Source: Paraspadella gotoi (lineage: Eukaryota; Chaetognatha). Taken from it: a stretch of 64,000 bases of DNA. The notes under the pieces are model-generated. The model saw only the letters and a program-made list of their open reading frames with translations. It searched no databases and was not told where the DNA came from. Numbering within the stretch: the first letter of the stretch is position 1; every line of letters begins with the position of its first letter. Made by a program: the position numbers and the translations under genes. Shown in pieces: positions 18,330-29,824 of the stretch. The stretch covers positions 6,209,489-6,273,488 of the forward strand of contig CM119265.1 of the NCBI GenBank assembly GCA_051294375.1. The letters are read 5' to 3'.

Positions 18330-18430
18330 CTTGTCAATGAGATTTTTGGGAGACGTAATAGAAAAGAGGCAAAACGCGCGGCGCTGGCGTCGAAGCTCAT
18401 CCGCTCGTCGCACATGACGGCTCGTTTGTC
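18330..18430 (-). CDS. Candidate internal exon of unidentified gene
   Basis: 101 nt between TTTGGCGCAG and AAG|GTGAAT. Reads DKRAVMCDERMSFDASAARF and continues FASFLLRLPKISLT, with correct phase into the exon at 18220-18283. Function unknown. It may belong to the same gene as the 17-kb exons. Confidence 0.4.
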
Positions 18431-18662
18431 CTGCGCCAAATTAAAACGGAATCTAATATGTGATCCAATGCTCTCTCGCTCATTGTTAACAGAGGAGCGC
18501 AGACGAAAACGAACCGCTGCATACTCTTCGGGCGACAACATGCGACCGTTGTTCAAGCCTATCTTTGACCACGCGACCTTCTTCCAAAAGCCTTTTGGTA
18601 TTTCTCGCTGCTTTTTTCGTCGCCGTCGAAAATGGCGGTTATCCAACAATGAATGGCTAAAA

Positions 18663-18687
18663 NNNNNNNNNNNNNNNNNNNNNNNNN
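18663..18687. other. Assembly gap, 25 N
   Basis: Exactly 25 N in the putative gene region just outside the inverted repeat. Confidence 0.95.
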
Positions 18688-19703
18688 CCGTGGAAGTCTT
18701 CGTCTTCATCGTTCCCTTTTGTGGTCGATTGTCCTATTCTGTGTCCTTTCATCAGTATCATGTCAATAACCACATCAAGCTCCCTTTTCAATGTACGTTT
18801 CCAAAAAAAATTGTCACTTAAAGTCCAAAAGCTCAAAATTTCTCTCAAAAGTTGTTGATATTGTGGGTTCAATGACCAGCGTATGACATACGCTGTATGT
18901 ATGGTCCGTATGCGAATGACAGCGTCCGTACAGCTGATCCTGTTTGTCCGGATGATCTAGTTCGCGGGTTTAACCATTTTAATCGGCTTATTTCCCTCTC
19001 AGTAAACAAACGCCTCTGTCGATGATAACAACAACGATAACAACAAAAACAACAACGGTTATTGCACCTCTTCATCTTCTCGCAACGTTGTTTTGTTATC
19101 CAAGGATATCCTGTTCCCTCCGCTGTCAAATTTCCTCAACAAACTCGACCCATCATCTCCGAATTTCTTCTTCGCTCAGAATTTTTTTCCAAACGCGCGG
19201 GATCTCGAATTCCCTAGAAGCAGTAAATGATTCTCTCTGTATTTTTTTTTGTCCCGGAAAACAATCGTTGCCAGGCAACGATCCATATTATTTTACAACG
19301 TTGGTCAATGGTTGTAGATAACGCGCCTCTAGCGGTTGACCTTTCTTTTCGGAAACCTTTATCGCGAGAAAGAAAAAGGGGATAAAAGGGCAATCGATCA
19401 TTCCTCAGTCTTCACTCTCTTTTAATCAATGTTAAATTACAGATTGTATGAGAGAGAGAGAGAGATAGTAGAGAGAGAGAGAGAAGAGACGACGAGAGAT
19501 ACGAGAGAGAGACATACAGACAGTAGAATATCCACTCGCATAGTTAAGAACCATTAGTTATTGAACCTTCTTCTTCCATTCGCAATTGGCGACTACATGG
19601 AAGAAGAGGGCGTCGCCGTCGCTCGAGGCGGAGCCGAGATGATTTCTCAATAAATTAGCCGTTGCTTTCCCACGCTCCAGGTCGAGCATACTGAGGACAC
19701 ATC

Positions 19704-19736
<33 letters not shown>

Positions 19737-19745
19737 CGAGAGAGA

Positions 19746-19793
19746 GACTGGGGGGGGGGGGGGGGGGGGGGGGGGGGGGCGGGGGGGGGGGGG
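19746..19793 (+). repeat. Long poly-G run
   Basis: More than forty G with a single C and a final T, inside GA repeats. The inverted copy at 32093-32119 is a shorter poly-C. Strong G-quadruplex potential and a likely sequencing-error hotspot. Confidence 0.9.
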
Positions 19794-20268
19794 GTGAGAG
19801 AGAGAGAGAGTGGGAAGAGGAAAAAACAGAAGAAGATATGTGATGTAGAAAAAAGAGGATCCAGACAACTGGCCGACGTTCCGACCCCGCGCCATTAACT
19901 CACGGCACATCTCAGACATAAATCATCTAAGGCTAGTCTGTCATTATCATTCGAAATGTAGTCGCGAAAATGAAAAAAAAACCTTCACAATTTGCGCCAC
20001 GGTGCAGAACTCACAAATTCATACAGCTCGGACCTTCCCGCCAACTCCAGAAATTCGCCTCCGCGGTTCCCGCCACTTCAGCGCCGCCCAGCGCAGCGGC
20101 AATTCAGCCCAGCGTCGCGTATCGTGTCCCCTTTTCAAAATCCACTGGCAGAAGATTCGCGTATCATTTTTCGTCGGATCATTAGAGGCCATTTTGGTCT
20201 CTTTCGGGTCTTGGGCGCGGACTGAATTCATCATGAGGAGACGGCCATCTCTGTCTCTGTCTCGGTCT

Positions 20269-20269
<1 letters not shown>

Positions 20270-20332
<63 letters not shown>
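20270..20332 (+). repeat. (CT)n microsatellite
   Basis: CT tract in the left arm. The corresponding right-arm tract (31470-31582) is longer and interrupted. Confidence 0.95.
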
Positions 20333-20337
<5 letters not shown>

Positions 20338-21199
20338 ATTATCCAAGCCCAAGGACGATCGTTTACCAAAAATATTGTCACATCGTCCTTTAGCCAATTT
20401 CAATCAATCTATTCATTATAAACTAAATTTCGTTCAAAAAAGGAACTGAGTTAGCTCTGTATTCATCTAAGGAAGAATAAAAAAAAATCCCGAATCGGCC
20501 AAATCAATTTTACGATTTTCTGGCTCAGCAAGATTTTTTTTTCTCTTCTCATCTTTTATTTAAACAACGAGACTGAAATTCTCGTTAAAGACTTTTCATA
20601 ACAAACGAGACTCGATTTCTAGTGTAAGGGAAAAAAATAGAAAAAATTCTCTCAGACAAAAGGGGCGAGGTTCCCCCGGGAGACATCTAACGACTAAGAG
20701 AGAGAGAGAGAAACAAAAATCATTTGAGCCCTGGCAGCGCGGCTTCGTCCTCGTCGTGGCGGGACATAGGGGAAGACAAAGAATGAAGAAAATGAGAGTT
20801 CATCAAGTAAAACCCAGAGTGGCTGGGACAACGAAAAATTCCCTTGCCTTTTTTGCTAGATCTGAGAAAATACATATTTTCTAACTTCTAAGCCTTAAAA
20901 AATGAATAATTCTGTGTAAACGATTTATACTATTATACGTATTTAAGACAACAACAGCAACGACAAATTCTATGCCGATTTCAAGCCCTCTTTTCTTTTC
21001 CGTCTTTTTCATCCCATTAACGTAACGAGAATCCGAGTGGAAATTCTGGGAATTGAGGTTACGAACTCGAAGATTTTTGGGTCGAAACGATTTTCGCTTT
21101 TCTTTTGGCGTCGGAAATCTTTTGCAAGAAAGACGACAGCAATTGACGCGAAAATAAGAAAGATATTAAAAGAATGGATGATGGAAAATTCACTGTGTA

Positions 21200-21470
21200 A
21201 AATTCACTGTGTAAAATTCCCATGCCGTACCATCGCCAAGGATCCAGGAGTAATGACGCCACACACTGGCGTCATAGTTGATGGAACTTTTCCAAAAAAA
21301 CGCTACGTGTGACGCCGGGGGGGACGGCGTTGAAATGATTAGCGCCGGAAATAACGCGAGATGACGTCTAAGTGACGCCGCCGAGGCTCCGCACTGTGCG
21401 GCACAGCGCGTCTGGAGAAGCGGCGTCAAACGAGGCGAGAACGATTGAGGAGCGCCACGCGGCCGATCGA
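21200..21470. promoter_or_regulatory. CpG-rich stretch with CRE-like and hairpin motifs
   Basis: CpG-rich sequence with a 9-bp perfect hairpin ATGACGCCA/TGGCGTCAT (21253-21261 and 21267-21275), GATGACGTCTAAG at about 21360, and a near-palindromic CCGCACTGTGCGG. These resemble CREB/ATF-type sites. A promoter role is inference; no TATA or initiator was identified. Confidence 0.3.
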
Positions 21471-21823
21471 GAAAAAAGGCGGGAAAATTGGAAACGGAAA
21501 AAAAAGGGAAAAAAAGAAAAGAAAAAAAAAGGATTTAAAAAGAAGAAAGAACTGGAAAAAACTGGAAGAGAAGGGATAGATAAAGGAAAAAAGAAAAAGA
21601 TATGGTGTAGGTAAGGAAAAGAAAAAGAAACATGAGAAAAATTTGGGAGAGTAAAAAAAATAACGTTAATAATCTTTTTTTTTGACATGCCCGGTGCTTG
21701 TGTTTGGACGAGGTTTATTCATGATTATTTCCATCCATTCTCTTTTGCTATATGCATTTCTCTCTATCTTTTTCTTTTTCTCTCTTTCTCTCTCTCTCTC
21801 CTCAATCTCCTTTCAAAGTAACC

Positions 21824-21945
21824 ATGGCAACGATTGTCTCGAGACAACAAAGATTTACTCGTCCTCATTTCTGGCAGAAGACCTCGGCTTCGATTCTACA
21901 AGCGAGGAACTCAATGAGACGAAAAAGGCGATTTAAAGCCGGAGG
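21824..21945 (+). CDS. Candidate first coding exon with strong Kozak context
   Basis: ACCATGG context, then an open frame MATIVSRQQRFTRPHFWQKT to a GTGAGA donor at 21946. A perfect 14-base palindrome TTGTCTCGAGACAA lies at 21834-21847. In the inverted copy (about 29855-29976) the frame is broken by indels. Another frame in the left copy (DCLETTKIYSSSFLAEDLGF) is equally protein-like, so assignment is weak. Confidence 0.2.
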
Positions 21946-21952
21946 GTGAGAT

Positions 21953-21966
21953 GAGAGAGAGAGAGA

Positions 21967-22029
<63 letters not shown>
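21953..22029 (+). repeat. (GA)n microsatellite
   Basis: GA dinucleotides; inverted counterpart is (CT)n at 29763-29847. Confidence 0.95.
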
Positions 22030-22031
<2 letters not shown>

Positions 22032-22169
22032 CTTTGGATCGTTCGCATTGCTACAATTTCTGACGGAACAGGAAACATTTTCTTGAGTCGGATTTTTAAA
22101 TTAAAAAAAAATGCGTACGGATTAATAATTTTCCGTCGAATAGTCTGCGCAAAACGTTTTTGAAAAAGC

Positions 22170-22257
<88 letters not shown>

Positions 22258-22258
22258 C
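22170..22258 (+). repeat. (CT)n microsatellite
   Basis: CT dinucleotides followed by poly-T; inverted counterpart (GA)n at 29545-29621. Confidence 0.95.
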
Positions 22259-22446
22259 TTTTTTTTTATTCCTTTTTTTTTTTTTTGTAACTTGAGTACT
22301 AACTATGATTATATCGCCTTTTAGCAGATAATTGATTGGTAGACTTTCAACTGTAAAACCTTTTAAAGAAATTTAAATGAACGGACCACTGTTACCTATA
22401 GGTTCCTTGCAGAAGGTACTAATGGTCCATGTAACATTACATCTAT

Positions 22447-22478
<32 letters not shown>

Positions 22479-23768
22479 TCCTCTCTCTCTCTCTCTCTCT
22501 CTCTCTTTCCGACACCCATCATTTGTCTCATCGAACTCTCTTTTAGTCTCTCTCATTTTTCTCCTCTTCCTCTTTTTTAAATTTATTTTTTATTTCTTTT
22601 CATTTTCTCTTCTATTAAGTATCAAAGAATCGACGTTCCACTTTTTACTCAACGCGCACTTCGTTTTTTCTTTTTTTTTTTCTTTTTTTTTCCTTTTTTT
22701 TCGTTTTTTTCTTTTTTTTCCCATTTTTTTCCGGATTCCCATTTTTCCCGTTGTTCCTTTTACAATTCAGTTTCCTTCTTTTCGTAGTAATATCGGCGCT
22801 GTCACCCTGCGTTTTAACTTTTACACATCACTTTATTACTCTTTCACCGTGTCATATATACTTTCAATCCGATCCGTTTCAAGTTGTGACGGCTTTATCC
22901 ACATCCATATCGTTGACATTGACAGCGCCATTGGCGTTCTTATCTTTTCAGCCCCAATTTTGAAGTGTTATATAAAGTTATATCTTCGTTAAATCGTCCT
23001 TGATTTATATAATTATAGTTGTATTTCACATCTTTGAAACTTTGTTTGTTTTTCTACCAAAGACACTCCTATTTTCCCTGTTTTCACAGGGTTTTTAATA
23101 TTTTCCAAAAAAATTATATACTAGTTTCAAAACGCCTTGAGAACCCTATCTCTCTTTACCTTACTATTAAACTAGACTCTATGACCCATGACCACTGACC
23201 ACTGACCACTGACCACTCGCCTCATACATCACAAATCCATCTAATTCTCGCTCTATTATTCAATCACCTTCCACTTCTTCATCGACTCTGTCTCCATCAG
23301 CGCGCCTCTCTACTTCAAACCGTCTTGCTTCACCTTCGTCTCGACGTTCCTCTCGTTTTCCCGAGACGCCCCACCTTCACCTCCTCCTTTTCCTCCTCCT
23401 CCTCCTCCTCCTCATCCGTGTCACGTTTCTGTCTCTTGCGACGCGAAATTCCTTTTTAATTCCCGGTTTTTTTTCCCTTCGATTTTTTTTCTCGCTTCTT
23501 TTTTTTCTCCAATTATTTTTCCATTTCCTTCTCATTTTATTCACGTTTCACTTTTTTTTTAAATATCCTTTTTTTTGTTTCGTTGTTTTTTTTGTTTTTG
23601 TTTTCCGTTTTTCTTCTGTTTACACAAAACGTCGTTTCTAAACATAAAAAAAAGATACCAAATCTAAATTTCTCAAAATCATCTTTTTTAATTTCCGAAA
23701 AACGAAATAGTGATCTCGTCACGTGACTATGGCGACAGAAATCTTCCCCCTCGCGTCCTTCGCCCAAC

Positions 23769-26594
23769 TCAGTCTCATGTAGAAAGAGTTTGGCACATCT
23801 ATCTCTTCGCTCCGTCACGCTCCGGTTCTCCATTAGCCATTCTTTCTCAATCCGGCGTGGTGAATACCGAAGAAATTGAGGTGGGATTTTTACATTATCA
23901 CTTTCATAATCAGTAAGAGCTCTTTTTCTTTTGAGAACGCTGTGCGCGCGAGGGAGCGCAAGCACACAGCTATTACAGCTTCAGAAGTATCTGTATATAT
24001 GTTCCTGAGTATGTCTGTCACTAGCGGCGTGTTATCAGACTATAGTTGACTTTTGCCTGCATGTCTGTTTCTCTCGTTCCTACAGGTATACTGTTAGAGA
24101 GCTCCTTTCTTTTTTTTGTCCTATACTTCCTTTTACTTTTTCAAAATGACTTAACCAATCGCCATTTATTCAACTGCGTAGTGGGTCATTATTCCTTTGT
24201 TTCGTATTTTTTCTGTTACTTCTTTCCGACTGTCATGGGGCGTTCTTAGGCCGGGATTTTCGCGACGTTGCTTATTTTTTTTGCAGCTCATCGGCGCGCA
24301 GCTATGCAATTTTTTCACAAATAAAAAAATATAATGTTCGATTTAATATTACTTAATTTTAAAGCCAGTTATTTCTTTACTAAAAATATGTGATCTCGCA
24401 CACTTATTAATAGAGTGACCCGATATTATTGGTCCGAGTTTGTAGTATATGTCGCTTATATGGCTAATTTTCCAGTTTAATTTCTTTCATATACCTTTTT
24501 TCCTTAATTTTGATGATTTTTCACTAATTGAAGTAATCAAACAATTATACACTTCCTTTTACATTCTTCCTTGATAACCATCCCGTATACCGCCACATAA
24601 CCATACACTCTGCTCCCCATGCTTTCAGATTTCTATTCTCTCCAAAAGCGCCATAAATCCGGTACCGGCGCTTATCTCAACAGGGTCGGGATTCTATTTT
24701 TTAACTCCGCGCCACCCGTATGCGTCTTCCCTTTCTCCGCGTTTCCGAGTTTACTCAGTACTCTGATGGGTCTTCGCGTCAATGATTAAGGTGCTAAGTC
24801 AAAAAGAAGCCCATCACGTGCGAACCAGTCCGGCGCTAATGTTTATCGTCCCGTCGCCAATTCGCGCCGGCCAGGTGAGTACGTGGCGTTTGCTTTTCGG
24901 GGCAGGGCCATATAACTTTAATGCTTCTAATAAGTTCTTGACGCCCGCAGGCGCGGAAACGTCGTATGTGTATGGAAAATCAAGTTTTATCTGTTACGGG
25001 CGCCTCGAGCAGAAAAAGGGCCATCGCGCGGATGCCGGAGTGAGCCCGAAAGAGATCATCATTTGATCCCGCCTCCTGAGCTCCAACTCCGTCGAAGTCG
25101 ACGTCGGACGGGCGCGGGCGTGTCGGAGCGGAGTTCCTTGTCGTATTGGCCGTCGCGTAGGTGTTACCCGTGGGCGCACTCGGCCGGCAACCGTTGGTCT
25201 CAAACGCGTCCTATTGCTTTCGTGGGTTGGTGCGTTTGCGAATAACATGGTCCAATAATTCCTAGGCGTTTATGCTATGTTCTGTGAATATCACTGTTAC
25301 GCTAAACATTATATTTGACCGGTACATTCCTTATTCTTGATCTTATTTCTATGCTATCTGGGTTTGCATGCCTGCCGCTATAATTTGTAAAAGGGCGAGG
25401 CCGGCACTGTAGGTACGGGAGTAAGATGTCGGTGACAGCATACAGAATTTACTGCATTGGTTTGTTGGCTGTGCTTTCGTTTATGTACTCGTTCCTGTAT
25501 TTCGTTTGCATGCGTTCCTCTAAGGAGGTGAGCTGATGTCTCAGGACGGGGTAGTTGAGTGCAGACTGGACTGATCCTTGCGCAGGATTCTAGCGCAATT
25601 GGTATGACCTTTCCCCTTCACTCACTCCTCACCTTTTGGCGGTGGTTGTTATCTGTGACTCGTCATTCGACTTTGCATGCTCCTAGCTCCTGACTTTTTT
25701 CCACGGGAGAGGAGGTTCTCTTGCAATGCGATTCGCCCAACCCTTTTTGTCTTCTGTTATAATTTAGTTATACTTGTATATCGCCCCCTTCTGTTAGGAG
25801 GATTTCGTCCGCTCGTGCTGCAAATCGAGGATTGCAATTTGCGCAGCTCTTTATTTTAATCATAATTTAGGGGAACGTGCGCGGGGGTTTGCATTTTTAG
25901 GCGTCACAAAAGTTTAGGGATGAATCCCCGAGAAAATCGATCTATTAATTGTTTTTGACCTTATTCTCCGTTCTTCGATTCTTACACATGATAAATGAAA
26001 CATTTAACCAAGTAAATAATGATCACAGGCTACTGTTCTTTACCCTAAAACACAATATTTTTTTTACCTCTTAAGCACTATGTATTACGGTAAATCCATC
26101 ATTAAAATCTGTCTCCGCAATTTGTCAATTTTGGGGAGACACATACACGCACACAAAAGCCATACCTGCCCTACGAGAATTTCGGAGATGGATCGTATTA
26201 CGTATGTGAAGTCTTTCATTGCAGGGGCACATAGATGGTGTATTCGTCGCGGTAGGGGATCTTTGCAAATGCGACTCATCGAGGCGGAATAGATGCAGGC
26301 GACGGCATTTCGTTCTGGTACGATTTGTTTATGACGGGCCCTCCCTCTCGCTTCTCCCCCTCCCCAGCTTGCGGCCTCCCTGTCAACCTCCCCCATCCAC
26401 CTCCTATCCTCTCCTTCCACGGGGGTGGGTCTGGTTGGGTTCTATAGGGAGTTGACGTTTATTTAGATCTCTCACTATTTCTTCTCTAAATATTTTCTTT
26501 TCTTCTTCTATTTTTTAATTATTCTTCTCTTTCCCTTCTCTACTTCTTTTATCTTTTCTCTTACTTTTGTTTATTTCTATATTTCTTTCTTATT
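23769..26594. other. Spacer of the inverted repeat, free of long microsatellites
   Basis: About 2.8 kb with ordinary base composition and no long CT/GA tract, unlike everything around it. It is not present elsewhere in the window. One low-confidence two-exon frame at 24782-25043 is listed separately. The rest shows only short frames. Confidence 0.6.
24782..25043 (+). CDS. Candidate two-exon small protein in the spacer
   Basis: ATG at 24782, 31 codons (MIKVLSQKEAHHVRTSPALM and following) to a GTGAGT donor at 24875. A 76-base intron ends at CCCGCAG (24950), and 30 codons (ARKRRMCMENQVLSVTGASS and following) run in phase to TGA at 25041-25043. Splice signals and phase agree, but there is no recognised domain. 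A chance model is possible. Confidence 0.22.
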
Positions 26595-27497
26595 TAATAT
26601 GAAGAGAAAAGTAAATGGCCGGACCAAAACGATTCTAACGACAGAAGGAAACCTCATTCTTAATTTTTTTCCTTTCGTGTCCGGCAGAAGGGAATTCGCC
26701 CGAGGAAGGGACTAAACGGTCCCGGAAGCAACACCACACAAAAGGTCAGTAGCGGTGAGCCCGCCGCTAGCCGACGAAGAGCGAAGATAACGGCGAACCG
26801 AGGCAGAGCGCCAAAGCAGGGCTCAAAACCATCGGGTACGTGGCAGCAAGCATCGCAGAAAAAGAAACAAATCAAAAGTGACCCGCCGTGTCTTCCTCTC
26901 CTCTCTCTTCTTCTATCCTCCTCTTTCGTTTGATTCTCTCTCTCTTGCTCTCGTCTCGTCTCTCTCTTCTCCTCTCTTTACGGGCAAAAAAGAATCACCG
27001 GCCGTAATCACCCACTTTCTTTCTCTCTCTTCCTCGAGCTTCGATCGACGTTTTCTCGCCATCTGCAGACACGATCACCATCACCATCAAGCTTCACCAA
27101 TTTTAGTTTCACCGCGCCGCGATTATCTTTTCACTTATGATCTCATTTACCGATATTCACCCTCATGCCGTCATTGTTTTTTTCTGTTTTTTTTTTTTTT
27201 TTTTTTTTGACTCGCTCAACCGACATTTTCATAGCCAGCACTCTTGCCAATCCTTTTCGTCTGTGATCTTTCACTCGGATTTTCGATCAGATTTTTCTTT
27301 CTTAACTTCCGTTTCCAACTTCATCTATTCTCCTTTAGAACGCACACACCACAACTTGGCGCCACGCCCTCAAGTCGTCCGGGGGTCCCCACCCACCGTT
27401 CCCTCTCGCTTTGAATTTAAGGCGCGAACAGACGTGAAAAGTTCACGAAGCGACGCCGGGGGAGATTTTCTCGTCCGGCGTGTCACGTGATCAGACG
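26595..27497 (+). repeat. Second inverted segment, left copy
   Basis: Its reverse complement occurs at 33107-33985. Shared landmarks: ATGGCCGG..CCAAAACGATTC, AACGACAGAAGGAAACCTCA, CACGATCACC, GACATTTTCATAGCCAGCAC and the end GTCACGTGATCAGACG. Confidence 0.8.
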
Positions 27498-27504
27498 AGC
27501 AGTT

Positions 27505-27534
27505 AATTGAGAGAGAGAGGAGAGAGAAGAGAGA

Positions 27535-27598
<64 letters not shown>

Positions 27599-27772
27599 GA
27601 GAGACAGAGAAAGTTAAGGGGACAAATTAAAAGGGAAAGGCTTCGAAAACGAGAAAATGAAGTTGTGAGAAGACGATAAAGGAAAAAAAGTCGCTTACCT
27701 TTTGTGTTTATTGGGAATCGTTCGATTTTTTTTANNNNNNNNNNNNNNNNNNNNNNNNNCACGCCAGCTTTT

Positions 27773-27866
<94 letters not shown>

Positions 27867-28014
27867 CGACAGACGGAGAGACAGAGAAAGTTAAGGGGAC
27901 AAATTAAAAAGGGAAAGGCTTCGAAAACGAGAAAATGAAGTGTGAGAAGACGATAAAGGAAAAAAAAAGTCGCTTCCCTTTTGTTGTTTGGGAACTCGTT
28001 CGTTTTTTTTTAAA
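27505..28014 (+). repeat. Direct near-duplicate pair around a 25-N gap
   Basis: 27588-27734 and 27861-28013 share GAGAGACAGAGAAAGTTAAG, GGCTTCGAAAACGAGAAAAT and GAAGACGATAAAGGAAAAAA. Each is preceded by a (GA)n tract. N at 27735-27759. Confidence 0.75.
27735..27759. other. Assembly gap, 25 N
   Basis: Exactly 25 N between the duplicate pair near the centre of the inverted repeat. Confidence 0.95.
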
Positions 28015-29276
28015 GTTGGGCGAAGGCGCGAGGGGAAGATTTCTGTCGCCATAGTCACGTGACGAGATCACTATTTCGTTTTTCGGAAATTAAACTGTAA
28101 AAGATGATTTGAGAAATTTAGATTTGGTATCTTTTTTTTATGTTTCATGTTTTTTTATTTAGAAACGACGTTTTGTGTAACAGAAGAAAAACGGAAAAAC
28201 AAAAAAAAACAACGAAACAAAAAAAGGATATTTAAAAAAAAAAGTGAAACGTGAATAAAATGAGAAGGAAATGGAAAATAATTGGAGAAAAAAAAGAAGC
28301 GAGAAAAAAAATCGAAGGGAAAAAAACCGGGAATTAAAAAGGAATTTCGCGTCGCAAGAGACAGAAACGTGACACGGATGAGGAGGAGAGGAGGAGGAGA
28401 GGAGGAGGAGAGGAGTGAAGGTGGGGCGTCTAGGGAAAACGAGAGGAACGTCGAGACGAAGGTGAAGAAAGACGGTTTGAAGTAGAGAGGCGCGCTGATG
28501 GAGACAGAGTCGATGAAGAAGTGGAAGGTGATTGAATAATAGAGCGAGAATTAGATGGATTTGTGATGTATGAGGCGAGTGGTCAGTGGTCAGTGGTCAG
28601 TGGTCCATGGGTCATAGAGTCTAGTTTAATAGTAAGGTAAAGAGAGATAGGGTTCTCAAGGCGTTTTGAAACTAGTATATAATTTTTTTGGAAAAATTAA
28701 AACCTGTGAAAACAGGGAAAATAGGAGTGTCTTTGTAAAAAACAAACAAAGTTTCAAAGATGTGAAATACAACTATAATTATATAAATCAAGGACGATTT
28801 AACGAAGATATAACTTTATATAACACTTCAAAATTGGGGCTGAAAAGATAAGAACGCCAATGGCGCTGTCAATGTCAACGATATGGATGTGGATAAAGCC
28901 GTCACAATTGAAACGGATCGGATTGAAGTATATATGACACGGTGAAAGAGTAATAAAGTGATGTGAAAAGTTAAAAACGCAGGGTGACAGCGCCGATATT
29001 ACTACGAAAAGAAGGAAACTGAATTGTAAAAGGAACAACGGGAAAAATGGGAATCCGGAAAAAATGGGAGAAAAAAACAAGAAAAAAAAAAAAGAAAAAA
29101 AAAGAAAAAAAAAAAAAAACAAGTGCGCGTTGAGTAAAAAGTGGAACGTCGATTCTTTGATACTTAATAGAAGAGAAAATGAAAAGAAATAAAAAATAAA
29201 TTTAAAAAAAGGGAAGAGGAGAAAATGAGAGAGACTAAAAGAGAGTTCGATGAGACAAATGATTGTGGTGTCGGAA

Positions 29277-29347
<71 letters not shown>

Positions 29348-29541
29348 AAGATAGATAATTGTACATGGACTAGGTACCTTCTGCAAGAAGAACCTATAGG
29401 TAACAGTGGGTCCGTTCATTTAAATTTCTTTAAAAGGTTTTACAGTTGAAAAGTCTACCAATCAATTATCTGGCTAAAAGGTCGATACTAATCATAAGTT
29501 AGTACTCAATTACAAAAAAAAAAAAAAGGAATAAAAAAGAA

Positions 29542-29599
<58 letters not shown>

Positions 29600-29760
29600 A
29601 AAGGAGAGAGAGAGAGAGAGATCGCTTTTTCAAAAACGTTTGCGCAGACTATTCGACGGAAAATTATTAATCCGTACGCATTTTTTTTTAATTTTAAAAT
29701 TCCGACTAAAGAAAGATGTTTCCTGTTCCGTCAGAAATTGTAGCATGGCGAACGATTCCA

Positions 29761-29824
<64 letters not shown>

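Larger units (their letters stand above)
18866..23768 (+). repeat. Left arm of a ~5-kb inverted repeat
   Basis: The reverse complement of this arm is found at 28015-33107. Collinear landmarks: 18868 GTGGGTTCAATG...GCGTATG with 33095; 19080-19110 ACGTTGTTTTGTATCCAAGG-type block with 32840-32870; 21250 hairpin with 30515; 21830 palindrome with 29960; 23719 TCACGTGAC with 28055. Differences are mainly homopolymer and microsatellite length changes. Confidence 0.85.

Noticed and set aside
23185-23216. GACCACTGACCACTGACCAC as a CRISPR-like array
   Set aside because: A simple 8-base tandem repeat without spacers; also present in the inverted arm.
25521-25538. AAGGAGGTGAGCTGATG, resembling a bacterial ribosome-binding site and start
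   Set aside because: The following frame has only a dozen codons, and the window has eukaryotic introns; a chance match.
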